This document shows, piece by piece, positions 1-6,904 of a stretch of DNA of 35,079 nt. Origin of the DNA: an uncultured Lactobacillus sp. GTDB lineage: Bacteria > Bacillota > Bacilli > Lactobacillales > Lactobacillaceae. The first letter of the stretch is position 1. Each line of letters starts with the position of its first letter. The stretch covers positions 1 to 35,079 of the forward strand of contig CAMLRL010000008.1 of assembly GCA_946482465.1 (NCBI GenBank), given 5' to 3'. The notes under the pieces were generated by a model, which saw nothing but the letters and a program-made list of their open reading frames with translations, had not been told where the DNA came from and did no database searches. The translations under genes were made by a program, and so were the position numbers.

Positions 1-2
1 AG

Positions 3-917
3 TTATTCACCTTTAAAAGTGCCGTTTTCTACTTCACGAATGAAATCAGCCAAATGCTTGTAGTAAACATTTGGATTATCAACCATGTGGTGGTGTCCAC
101 CATCTGGAGTTGTTACTAGACGTGAGTTTGGAATCTCTTTTTGCATAGTTTTAGCAGTTGAGATTGGCATTGTTTCTTCTTCGCCAAAAGTTAATAAGGT
201 TGGGACAGTGATCTTCTTCAATTGGTCTCTAAAGTGCCAGTCCTTTAATTTACCAGTGATAACAAACTCATTGTCACCTTGAAAAGCATTATATACTGCG
301 CTTCCGCCAATATCATTTAAGTGGTAGAGCTTAGAAGGCTGCTTACGATCAACAAAATTGATGTTTAAAATGTTGACGTCTTCTTGATAACGAGCGTTGT
401 CGTAGTCATTTTTTTCTTCACATTCGTGCATGAAGTCAATTTCAGTTTGTGGCAAAACTTGTTGACGGCGGCGGTTAACAGAAGCAACGTATTCATCGAT
501 TTCGTCAACCATAGAAGAAATAATTGCGCCTTTTAAGTGATTGCCGTATTTGACAGCATATTCTTGAACAAGAAGACCGCCCCAACTTTGGCCGATTAGA
601 TAAAAGTTGTCTAAGCCGAGCTTTTCACGTACTTCATCAACTTCGTCTAAGAAATATTCATAAGTCAGGTATTTTTTAGCGATTTCGGGATCGGAATAGT
701 CAGGTTGATCTGAATAAAGTGATCCCAGTTGGTCATACATTGTTACTTGAACGTCTAGACCTTGCTTTTTAAGTTGATCAGCAGTATCTTCCCAATATTC
801 ATGGTTACCGCCAGGGCCGCCGTGCAAGCAAAGTAAATGAATGTCGCCTTGTCCTTGGGTGTTAGTCCAAAGATGGTAACCGTTGTCTAAAGTAATAATT
901 TTGGATCCAGTTTTCAT
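3..917 (-). CDS. pepI: Prolyl aminopeptidase (proline iminopeptidase), alpha/beta hydrolase
   Basis: Cytosolic serine peptidase that removes N-terminal proline from peptides, part of the casein/peptide utilisation set of lactobacilli. The 304-aa protein has the HGGPGG oxyanion motif at residues 32-37, the nucleophile elbow GQSWGG with Ser111, and a late GGHHHMVDN segment supplying the catalytic His (probably His275). Length matches the roughly 295-305 aa Lactobacillus PepI family. The start is supported by an AAGGAG ribosome site about 7 bp upstream on the minus strand. It is transcribed alone, away from the DUF3290 operon, and its stop lies 2 bp inside the left window edge, so its terminator is not visible. 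A related alpha/beta hydrolase specificity cannot be excluded, but the HGGPGG/GQSWGG pair is typical of proline iminopeptidases. Confidence 0.9.
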   Translation of the reverse strand: MKTGSKIITLDNGYHLWTNTQGQGDIHLLCLHGGPGGNHEYWEDTADQLKKQGLDVQVTMYDQLGSLYSDQPDYSDPEIAKKYLTYEYFLDEVDEVREKLGLDNFYLIGQSWGGLLVQEYAVKYGNHLKGAIISSMVDEIDEYVASVNRRRQQVLPQTEIDFMHECEEKNDYDNARYQEDVNILNINFVDRKQPSKLYHLNDIGGSAVYNAFQGDNEFVITGKLKDWHFRDQLKKITVPTLLTFGEEETMPISTAKTMQKEIPNSRLVTTPDGGHHHMVDNPNVYYKHLADFIREVENGTFKGE

Positions 918-1058
918 GTTTTTCTCCTTACTTTTTATTAATCAATCTCTATTTTAGCCTATAACGAGTTAAAGCAAAACAGGACAAGAAGAAATAGAGT
1001 ATGCTTTTGGAACTAAATTTACCTAGCAAGCTTGAATCGATCACTTCTGATGAGTCTT

Positions 1059-1067
1059 TGCTATACT
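1059..1067 (+). promoter_or_regulatory. Extended -10 promoter for the DUF3290 operon leader
   Basis: TGcTATACT is an extended -10 element with no convincing -35 at the usual distance. Transcription starting about 7 bp downstream would begin right at the GGCTTTA stem of the leader RNA, which is why I favour it. Confidence 0.5.
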
Positions 1068-1073
1068 TAAATT

Positions 1074-1178
1074 AGGTGGCTTTAGGTGCTCAGCTAGCTA
1101 GTGAAAAAGCTGATTATAAAGCCATAAACGAAGTTATAGCGCAACTACTTGCCTGCTTTTGGGTAGCTGCTATTTTTT
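1074..1178 (+). promoter_or_regulatory. Structured 5' leader with intrinsic terminator before DUF3290 (candidate cis-regulatory RNA)
   Basis: GGCTTTA at 1078-1084 pairs with TAAAGCC at 1117-1123. Inside it TCAGCT (1090-1095) pairs with AGCTGA (1108-1113). A small ATAA/TTAT hairpin follows. Then GCAaCTAC (1141-1148) pairs with GTAGcTGC (1163-1170), with an inner CC/GG pairing, and runs into TATTTTTT: a Rho-independent terminator only 25 bp before the start codon. Because it precedes the first gene of the operon in the same direction, attenuation or riboswitch-type control is likely. It does not match the consensus of any riboswitch class I know. Confidence 0.5.
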
Positions 1179-1195
1179 AAAAAGGTGGGAATGTT

Positions 1196-1645
1196 ATGAC
1201 TTTTTATACACTTAAGTATATTGAGCAGAATCAAAATACTAACAAAACAATTTTGTATATTCTAATTGCGGTTGCAGCGGTTGCTATGATTGCTTTTACC
1301 GTCCTCTATTTGCGACACCGGTTTAACACCCGCTACCGAGATTTAGGTATTATCGCGTTATTGTTCTTGCTGTTATTTGGTGGCACACAATATGAAAAAT
1401 ACGTTCAAACCAACCTAGTTAAGTCTCAATCAGAGCAAATCACACCGTTTATTAAGTCTGTTGCCAAGGACTTTGGGGTGTCTAATAGTGATGTTTTGGT
1501 AAGTTCGACGACACTTCAAGATGGCTTAATTGTACGGATTAACTCAAAAGATATTGATTATCAGTTAGAACTAAATGATGACAATAACACTTATTCTTTG
1601 AAACAAGCGCATGTGATTAATCATCAAGTTGATATAAAGAATTAG
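1196..1645 (+). CDS. DUF3290 family membrane protein
   Basis: A 149-aa protein of unknown function matching the DUF3290 family, which is typically encoded beside DUF421 proteins in lactobacilli. Two hydrophobic segments are visible (about residues 19-39 and 49-64), followed by a soluble C-terminal domain of about 85 residues. The ribosome site AAAGGTGGGA sits just upstream of the ATG, directly after the leader terminator. The stop is 12 bp before the DUF421 gene, so the two are co-transcribed and probably act together at the membrane. Biochemical function cannot be read from the sequence. Confidence 0.75.
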   Translation: MTFYTLKYIEQNQNTNKTILYILIAVAAVAMIAFTVLYLRHRFNTRYRDLGIIALLFLLLFGGTQYEKYVQTNLVKSQSEQITPFIKSVAKDFGVSNSDVLVSSTTLQDGLIVRINSKDIDYQLELNDDNNTYSLKQAHVINHQVDIKN

Positions 1646-1657
1646 GAGGAGATTGAG

Positions 1658-2293
1658 ATGGACTATACGCAGCTCTTTATTAAATTCGTTTTAGGTGTGT
1701 TAACTTTAATTTTTCAAATAAATGTTTTTGGTAAAACCAATATTGCTCCAACCACAGCTCTTGATCAACTCCAGAACTATGTTCTTGGTGGGATTATCGG
1801 TGGCGTGATCTATAATTCCAGTATTTCAGTTTTGCAGTTTTTACTAGTACTAATTGTTTGGACATTAGTGGTCTTTATTTTGAAGTTTTCGCGTGAGCAC
1901 AGCAATTTTATTCGCAGCTTAATTGACGGTAAGCCAATTCAGATTATTAAGGACGGGCAAGTTTTAGTAAAAAACTGCTTAAAAGCTGGTATTTCTGCCA
2001 ATGAATTAATGTTTAAATTACGTAGTCAGGGAATCTATTCTGTTGATAAAGTAAAGAATTGTATTTTTGAAAAGAACGGGCAACTGACTGTAATTAAAAC
2101 AGATGAGAAAAATGTCCGTTTTCCTTTAATAAATGATGGTCAAATCAATCAAGATGTGCTTGAATCTATTGATGAGGATGAAAACTGGCTGAAAGAAGAA
2201 GTGAAAAAAGCTGGCTTTAATGATCCTAGTGATATCTTTTTAGCTGATTTTGAAGATGGTCATGTCTCTTTCACGGGGTATGACCGAAAATAA
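1658..2293 (+). CDS. DUF421 (YetF/YcaP-like) membrane protein
   Basis: A 211-aa protein with two or three N-terminal membrane segments (about residues 7-25, 42-75) followed by the cytosolic DUF421 domain. Hallmarks are the KPIQIIKDGQV and LMFKLRSQGIYSVDKVKNCI-like stretch, where a conserved loop precedes an amphipathic strand (VFLEKNGQLTV-like, here IFEKNGQLTV). An AGGAGG site lies 7 bp before the ATG. It is second gene in the DUF3290-DUF421-sirtuin-exonuclease operon, 13 bp before the next gene. The family is widespread in Firmicutes and of uncertain function. The assignment is by domain recognition only. Confidence 0.75.
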   Translation: MDYTQLFIKFVLGVLTLIFQINVFGKTNIAPTTALDQLQNYVLGGIIGGVIYNSSISVLQFLLVLIVWTLVVFILKFSREHSNFIRSLIDGKPIQIIKDGQVLVKNCLKAGISANELMFKLRSQGIYSVDKVKNCIFEKNGQLTVIKTDEKNVRFPLINDGQINQDVLESIDEDENWLKEEVKKAGFNDPSDIFLADFEDGHVSFTGYDRK

Positions 2294-2306
2294 GAAAGAG
2301 TAATTA

Positions 2307-3131
2307 ATGGAAAATCTGAATAAAGCACAGCAATTGCTTGACGATGCGGATGTTGTAATTGTCACTGCAGGCAATAAAATGGCAAAAAATGAAGGACTTG
2401 ATTTGCTGGGAACAGAAAATTTTGAGCAAGATTTTCCGGAAGTTGCTAGTAAATATCATGTGAATTCAATTGGGGCTGCTCTTGATCACAAGTTTGATTC
2501 CTGGGCTGAACAATGGTTATTTTGGAGTCAATTAATTGAAAAATATTCACTTAATTATGTTCCAAGTCCGGCAATGAAAAAATTGCGTAAACTAATTGGC
2601 GAGAAAAAGACTTTTATTGCTACCTCAACTTTTGGACATTTTTTTGAACAAGCTGATTTCAATAAAAATCGAATCTTTAATGCGTTTGGTGACTGGACTG
2701 TGATGCAATGCTCAAGTGGCGTTAATCATGGTGCTAAAAGTGACCAAGAAGTTGTCCGGCAAATACTGACAGCCCACCAAGGTGATCAAGACATAACTAA
2801 GCTAGTCCCGAAGTGTGAGCAGTGTGGTCAACCAATGGAGATTCACATGCCGTTAAACGAGCACTTTTACCCAGATACAGACGCTAACACTCGTTTTCGC
2901 TGGTTTTTAACTGGGAACGAAGAGGAAAAAGTGGTCTTTTTGGAGCTCGGTGTTGATGAAACGAGCCCTCAATTATTTGAGCCAATCATCAGACTGGTTC
3001 AACAATTCCCACAATGGACTTACGTAGCGGCAGATTATCACCAAGAAATGTTACCGCTGGATATTCAGGATAAAAGTGCGGCCGTAAATGCAGATGCTGC
3101 AAGTTTATTGCAGGCTTTAGTTACAGATTAG
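2307..3131 (+). CDS. Sir2/sirtuin-like protein with degenerate active site
   Basis: A 274-aa protein with a Sir2-type layout. It has an N-terminal nucleotide-binding strand (VVIVTAGNKMAKNEGL, residues 16-31, where sirtuins have GAGxS), a mid-protein IATSTFGHFF segment at 104-113 (sirtuins: TTNxDGQ/H), then NAFGDWTVMQCS (125-136, where the catalytic HG is expected). A CEQCG half zinc site is at 170-174, followed by a GLMEMNL-like region (PMEIHMPLNE). The overall pattern is closest to the SirTM-type microbial sirtuins, but the catalytic His (Gln in SirTM) position appears to be Phe127 and the usual Asn is lost. Only three of four zinc-ligand cysteines are present. It may bind NAD or ADP-ribose without catalysis. 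It is co-transcribed with DUF421 (13 bp) and the exonuclease (9 bp). Confidence 0.65.
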   Translation: MENLNKAQQLLDDADVVIVTAGNKMAKNEGLDLLGTENFEQDFPEVASKYHVNSIGAALDHKFDSWAEQWLFWSQLIEKYSLNYVPSPAMKKLRKLIGEKKTFIATSTFGHFFEQADFNKNRIFNAFGDWTVMQCSSGVNHGAKSDQEVVRQILTAHQGDQDITKLVPKCEQCGQPMEIHMPLNEHFYPDTDANTRFRWFLTGNEEEKVVFLELGVDETSPQLFEPIIRLVQQFPQWTYVAADYHQEMLPLDIQDKSAAVNADAASLLQALVTD

Positions 3132-3140
3132 GAAGATTGC

Positions 3141-4094
3141 ATGAGTATTTATGTCAAAAATGGCGCTTTGCACGTCACGGGTTCTCAGGATAAATTGCGT
3201 GCGAAAGGTGAAGAAAAACCAGGCTTTATTTCTGATTACACAATGCTTGATATTGAAACAACTGGACTTAATCCCTATCGTGACCATGTAACTGAGCTGG
3301 GTGCAGTCAAGGTGCGCAATAGCGAAATTGTTGCAGAATTTAGTAAGCTAGTCGTTTACCCAAGATCAAATAAGGTTCCTGCCTTTATAACTAAATTAAA
3401 CGGGATTACTACCGAGCTTTTACTTAGCGAGGGTGTGCCTGTTAAAGAAGCGATGACTGAATTTCGCGAATTTATTGGTGACGACATTATTATTGGCTAT
3501 AACGTTAACTTTGACTTGAACTTTTTATATGATTTGACGGAAAAATTCCATCTGCCAGCATTGAATAATGATTATGTTGATGTTTTGCGACTTGCACGTG
3601 CGTACTATCCGTTCCAGCATAATCGATTGCTAGACTGTATTCAACGTGCTGGGATTGCAGAGGAAGAGCAGCATCACGGCTTGGCTGATTCAATCGATAC
3701 CAAAAAAGTTTATGATGATTTTCGTGATCATTTCACCGATGAACTTCTGGCAGAGGCGCAAGGCAAAATTAAAAATGTAGACTTACTTGAAGCGGAACTC
3801 GAGGCTTGGGAACTGGGCTTTCGTAATCCAATTAGTAACAAGCTGATCACATTTGCAGATGGAATTGGCATGGATAATGATGAAGCAGCTTTAATGGTTA
3901 ATAACATGGGTGGTCAAGCCCAAACTATTGTTACTCCGGAAACCAATTATTTGATTATTGATGATGATCACTTTTTCAGTAAAAACAACGAGGCATGGCA
4001 GAAAGCTCAGGAATACAATAAGAATGGTAGTAAGATTAAGCGACTTTCCGAAAGCTACTTCTTAAATATGCTTGATGAATGGGCTAGGTCTTAA
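3141..4094 (+). CDS. DnaQ-family 3'-5' exonuclease with C-terminal BRCT-like domain
   Basis: A 317-aa protein. The DEDDh exonuclease fold shows Exo I DIETTG (Asp37, Glu39), Exo II GYNVNFDLNFL (Asp125) and Exo III HHGLADSIDT (His179, Asp183), so all catalytic acids and the general-base His are present. It resembles the polymerase III epsilon subunit but is an independent protein. Residues about 229-312 look like a BRCT domain (MGGQAQTIVTPETNYLI, then a Lys-rich region and a hydrophobic C-terminal helix), a combination seen in Firmicute exonucleases linked to DNA repair. It is the last gene of the four-gene operon and is followed by a terminator at 4098-4128. Confidence 0.8.
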   Translation: MSIYVKNGALHVTGSQDKLRAKGEEKPGFISDYTMLDIETTGLNPYRDHVTELGAVKVRNSEIVAEFSKLVVYPRSNKVPAFITKLNGITTELLLSEGVPVKEAMTEFREFIGDDIIIGYNVNFDLNFLYDLTEKFHLPALNNDYVDVLRLARAYYPFQHNRLLDCIQRAGIAEEEQHHGLADSIDTKKVYDDFRDHFTDELLAEAQGKIKNVDLLEAELEAWELGFRNPISNKLITFADGIGMDNDEAALMVNNMGGQAQTIVTPETNYLIIDDDHFFSKNNEAWQKAQEYNKNGSKIKRLSESYFLNMLDEWARS

Positions 4095-4097
4095 AGT

Positions 4098-4128
4098 AAA
4101 AAGCAGAGAGAGCAATCTTTGCTTTTTT
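4098..4128 (+). terminator. Rho-independent terminator of the DUF3290-exonuclease operon
   Basis: AAAAGCA (4098-4104) pairs with TGCTTTT (4120-4126), with inner AGA/TCT pairing and a T-run. It lies a few bases after the exonuclease stop. Confidence 0.7.
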
Positions 4129-4140
4129 TATTTACCTTTG

Positions 4141-4169
4141 TTGCAAACAGCAGTTCGATTGGCTATACT
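4141..4169 (+). promoter_or_regulatory. Sigma-A promoter for the nuclease gene
   Basis: TTGCAA (4141-4146), 17-bp spacer, TATACT (4164-4169). The start codon is 30 bp downstream, with AAGGG as ribosome site. Confidence 0.7.
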
Positions 4170-4199
4170 TAGTTATTATTTAAGTAAGGGACTGACTAA

Positions 4200-5087
4200 A
4201 TGGCTCGCAAGCGAAGACTGCAAAGCAGAAAAACTAGTGGTAGTGATTTTTGGGCAATTGTCATTATCATCCTTTTTTTGTTGTGGTTTGTTTCAACCAA
4301 GGGTGGCTCAGATCCTAGCGGACACCAAACAATCGAACGTATCGGACGCAATGAACCAGCTAAGAAAAATAAAATTGATCAGGCTAAACCAGCTGCCAAA
4401 GTATATGGTGGGTTATCACAGGAAGATTACGCTAAATTAGCTAAGCTTGATTTTAAAAGTGGCAATGAAGCCTACATTACAGTGAATAATGATAAGTCGA
4501 CGTTAATTAAAAATGCATGGCGCGTTAACCGCGTTATTTATGCAAACTTAGATAGTTTAAATCGGACTTCTCGCTCGAACACTGCCTTTTTGGAAAAAAG
4601 AAATGTTGCTAATGATAGTTTACGAGTTCAGCAATATGTTCAACCGACAGCTTGGCACTACAATCGACGCAATGGGACGCAAATTTATAACCGTGGACAC
4701 CTAATTGCGTATTCTGTTTCTGCGGGAATCGATCAAGCAGGTAATTTCAACCCTCGTAATCTTTCCGGTGACCAGAATAATCCTAAAAATTTATTTACGC
4801 AGTCGGCCTATTCAAACCAAAGGGTACAAACTATTTTTGAAAGTAAGGTGCGAAAAGCACTAAGAGAAAATAAGCGAGTTATCTACCAAGCTACGCCAAT
4901 ATTTCGTGGTGAGGAGTTAATGGCACGGGGAATCAACTTGCAGGCTGTTTCGACTGACGGTACACTCGACTTCAATGTTTATTTATTCAATGTTCAACCT
5001 GGTTTTTCGTTCAATTATCAAAATGGACGCGCTAAGGTTAACCACGAAATACAAGTTAAAAATGAAAATCAAAAAGCTTACTACTAA
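4200..5087 (+). CDS. Membrane-anchored DNA/RNA non-specific endonuclease (EndA/NucA-like)
   Basis: A 295-aa nuclease of the beta-beta-alpha-metal family. A basic N-terminus is followed by one membrane anchor (about residues 17-33), a Lys/Pro/Ala-rich stalk to about residue 65, then the catalytic domain. The NRGHLI motif (residues 164-169) carries the general-base His167 and corresponds to the DRGH motif. NLFTQSAYSNQ (198-208) carries the metal-binding Asn region. The layout resembles streptococcal EndA, a surface nuclease used in DNA uptake and extracellular DNA degradation, so an outward-facing active site is expected. It has its own promoter and a terminator overlapping the stop codon. A role in competence is possible but nothing nearby supports it. 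Confidence 0.85.
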   Translation: MARKRRLQSRKTSGSDFWAIVIIILFLLWFVSTKGGSDPSGHQTIERIGRNEPAKKNKIDQAKPAAKVYGGLSQEDYAKLAKLDFKSGNEAYITVNNDKSTLIKNAWRVNRVIYANLDSLNRTSRSNTAFLEKRNVANDSLRVQQYVQPTAWHYNRRNGTQIYNRGHLIAYSVSAGIDQAGNFNPRNLSGDQNNPKNLFTQSAYSNQRVQTIFESKVRKALRENKRVIYQATPIFRGEELMARGINLQAVSTDGTLDFNVYLFNVQPGFSFNYQNGRAKVNHEIQVKNENQKAYY

Positions 5088-5105
5088 TTATGTAGTAAGC
5101 TTTTT
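5071..5105. terminator. Bidirectional-looking terminator overlapping the nuclease stop codon
   Basis: A perfect 14-bp stem, AAAAAGCTTACTAC (5071-5084) with GTAGTAAGCTTTTT (5092-5105). The TAA stop sits in the 7-nt loop, so the last five codons of the nuclease form the left arm. Confidence 0.85.
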
Positions 5106-5327
5106 CGCAGGCAAAATGTGAAATAATGGAACATTTTTAAATGGTAGTGATTCACCCTCTTAGAATTTAGAGTAAAGGAGGATGATTAGCTAGGCAGTGG
5201 GAAAGTCAGATAAATTAAAGTCGGCTTTCCTAAATATAATTCTATTTTGTAAAAACAATAAAAATATACCCTTCTAGAGACTGCTTAAGTAAATTAGCGG
5301 TCTTTAGTCTTGTCTGCTGTAATCGCA

Positions 5328-6152
5328 TTAAGATAAGCGGGAACCGAACTGCTCAATTTCGTCTCTCAATCCATTATAGACATCGTCTGCCTCAACCTCT
5401 TTAAGCATTTTTAAATAATAGAGTGCTTCTTTTTTATCTTTTTGGCAAATTGCGAGTCGCCCTTTGGCTATTAGTAATTTATCGTAGCGAAAGGTTGCTT
5501 TGGCCAAGGTAATTGCTTTAACCAGTGTCATTGCAGCATCATCAAAGTTTTGTCTGGTCATCAATATAGCTGCTTTGTTAAGAAGAAAATTTGTTTCTAG
5601 CGATTTTAAAAATGGATATTTTCCTTCAATCGTTTTAATAGCACGATTTGAAATACCAATCATTGTGTCATCGTTAAAAACAAAGAAAATCATGTTCAGT
5701 AAGTAGAGATCAAGAACATTCCAGTTGTCTGTTTTGGACACCTGGGATTTCCAAAGTGGTATGACTAGGCTACGTGCTTCGCGTAAGCTGCTTGCATTAA
5801 ATGCTTTTAGAATGACTTTGATTTTTTGAATCTCCTGATCATTAGGAAATTGCTCACAGCGGTTGAGCAAAGAAGCTATTTTATTAACTTCGGAATTATA
5901 CGCAATATTAAAAAAATCAAAAATAATTTGTTCTTTGGTATTAAGCTGATAGTCGTTTCTAATGTAATCAAATTCAATTTGAGTGATACCCAGTCGATTG
6001 ATTAATTTTGTTGCATTTTCATAAGAAGGTTCTTCAAATGAATTTTCGATTTTAGAGAGTGTGGTTCGATTAATTAAAGAGCCAGCTAACTCAGATTGGG
6101 TAATACCGCGCGCTGTTCTGATTTCTTTTATTGTTTCTCCGAAAGATTTCAC
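5328..6152 (-). CDS. Rgg/GadR/MutR-family transcriptional regulator
   Basis: A 274-aa regulator. The N-terminal helix-turn-helix (about residues 5-60, IKEIRTARGITQSELAGS and RTTLSKIEN) is followed by a long all-helical domain with TPR-like repeats that in Rgg/RopB/ComR proteins binds short secreted peptides. Length and the start motif are typical of stand-alone Rgg proteins. The gene is monocistronic and divergent from a 16-codon hydrophobic peptide ORF at 6340-6390, the arrangement expected of peptide-sensing Rgg circuits. The inverted repeat at 6266-6290 between them is a candidate binding site. The cognate signal and targets are inferred, not proven. Confidence 0.85.
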   Translation of the reverse strand: MKSFGETIKEIRTARGITQSELAGSLINRTTLSKIENSFEEPSYENATKLINRLGITQIEFDYIRNDYQLNTKEQIIFDFFNIAYNSEVNKIASLLNRCEQFPNDQEIQKIKVILKAFNASSLREARSLVIPLWKSQVSKTDNWNVLDLYLLNMIFFVFNDDTMIGISNRAIKTIEGKYPFLKSLETNFLLNKAAILMTRQNFDDAAMTLVKAITLAKATFRYDKLLIAKGRLAICQKDKKEALYYLKMLKEVEADDVYNGLRDEIEQFGSRLS

Positions 6153-6265
6153 TGTAAGTTATCCCTTCCAATGTACTATTTAAACAAGGTTAATGTGAAA
6201 TAAGCCAACAATTCACTAAACTAGTCTTCAGTTAGTACTATTATTTAATTGTAAGAGATATATTA

Positions 6266-6290
6266 TCATCACTTTATGAATAAATGATGA
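6266..6290. promoter_or_regulatory. Inverted repeat between Rgg and peptide ORF (candidate operator)
   Basis: TCATCA-c-TTTAT, a 2-bp centre (GA), then ATAAA-TGATGA. The arms are perfectly complementary apart from one inserted C. Its position 50 bp before the peptide ORF and about 115 bp before the rgg start fits a shared control site. Confidence 0.45.
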
Positions 6291-6339
6291 ATATATGTAT
6301 TCCTTAAAACTTATAGGTTTAACAGAAAGAAGGGGAAAA

Positions 6340-6390
6340 ATGATTTCTAACTTTATTTTCTTATTTGGCTGCTTAGCAGCTCTATTCTAA
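6340..6390 (+). CDS. Short hydrophobic peptide ORF (candidate Rgg pheromone)
   Basis: ATG-initiated 16-codon ORF encoding MISNFIFLFGCLAALF, with a purine-rich ribosome site GAAGGGG starting about 11 bp upstream. It is divergent from the Rgg gene and is followed, after about 180 bp without a good ORF, by a strong terminator at 6573-6614. Nearly every residue is hydrophobic and there are no charges, unlike classical SHP precursors, which start with lysines. It is closer in style to the leaderless peptide signals described for RopB-type regulators. A fortuitous ORF is possible, but the combination of ribosome site, position and terminator argues for expression. Confidence 0.5.
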   Translation: MISNFIFLFGCLAALF

Positions 6391-6572
6391 AGTAATGATG
6401 CCGAATTGAGTAAGTTAAACTTCATTTTTATAGCCCATACTAATTAAATTGCAAATGCAAAACTATATTTTCAATAACATCGTAGACAAGCAGATTATTT
6501 TGTAGTTATTAGTAAGCTATGGAATGAAATATTGTAGTGGGTTTATTGAGTGCATTTTATAAATGCATGATG

Positions 6573-6614
6573 AAAAAGCACATTCCTAACGACAGTCATG
6601 GGAGTGTGCTTTTT
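6573..6614 (+). terminator. Terminator of the peptide transcript
   Basis: AAAAAGCACA (6573-6582) pairs with TGTGCTTTTT (6605-6614), with CC/GG pairing inside. No annotated gene lies just upstream, so it marks the end of a short transcript that includes the peptide ORF. Confidence 0.75.
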
Positions 6615-6904
6615 GCTTGCAGTCAAAGATGATAGTATTCTTAAGTTATTTTATATATAAATACTTAATTAACTGAATTAGGCGAAAAAAGATAAAATTA
6701 ATATTCGGATTAAAAAAGCACTTTATGGAAAAATTGCTTCAAAGTTGACTTGGCAAGTTTAGTTAGCAATTGGGATAAAATGATAGATTAGTAAAATCAG
6801 AACATTACGAATAAATATGCGTCAATAATTTGTGATTTTAGCTACAAAAACGAATATCGAAAGAAAAAGCAAGTGTTTTTTAATCGAAGTACGAATTTTT
6901 ATTA
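6615..6904. other. AT-rich intergenic stretch, no gene recognised
   Basis: About 290 bp with frequent stops in all frames and no convincing ribosome site. The only pattern I see is ACGAAT at 6807, 6850 and 6891 (spacing 43 and 41 bp) and an ATATTCG/CGAATAT pair about 150 bp apart. It may be decayed coding DNA or an upstream control region for the importer operon. Confidence 0.4.

Noticed and set aside
4072-4440. 122-aa open frame overlapping the exonuclease end and the nuclease start
   Set aside because: It crosses a terminator and a promoter, lacks a ribosome site, and lies in another frame of the better supported nuclease gene.
5275-5305. Hairpin AGAGACtGC/GCgGTCTTT downstream of rgg as its terminator
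   Set aside because: The stem has mismatches and is not followed by a T-run on the minus strand, so I cannot support it as a terminator.
6455-6505. 16-codon ORF downstream of the candidate pheromone
   Set aside because: No ribosome site and no composition typical of a secreted peptide.
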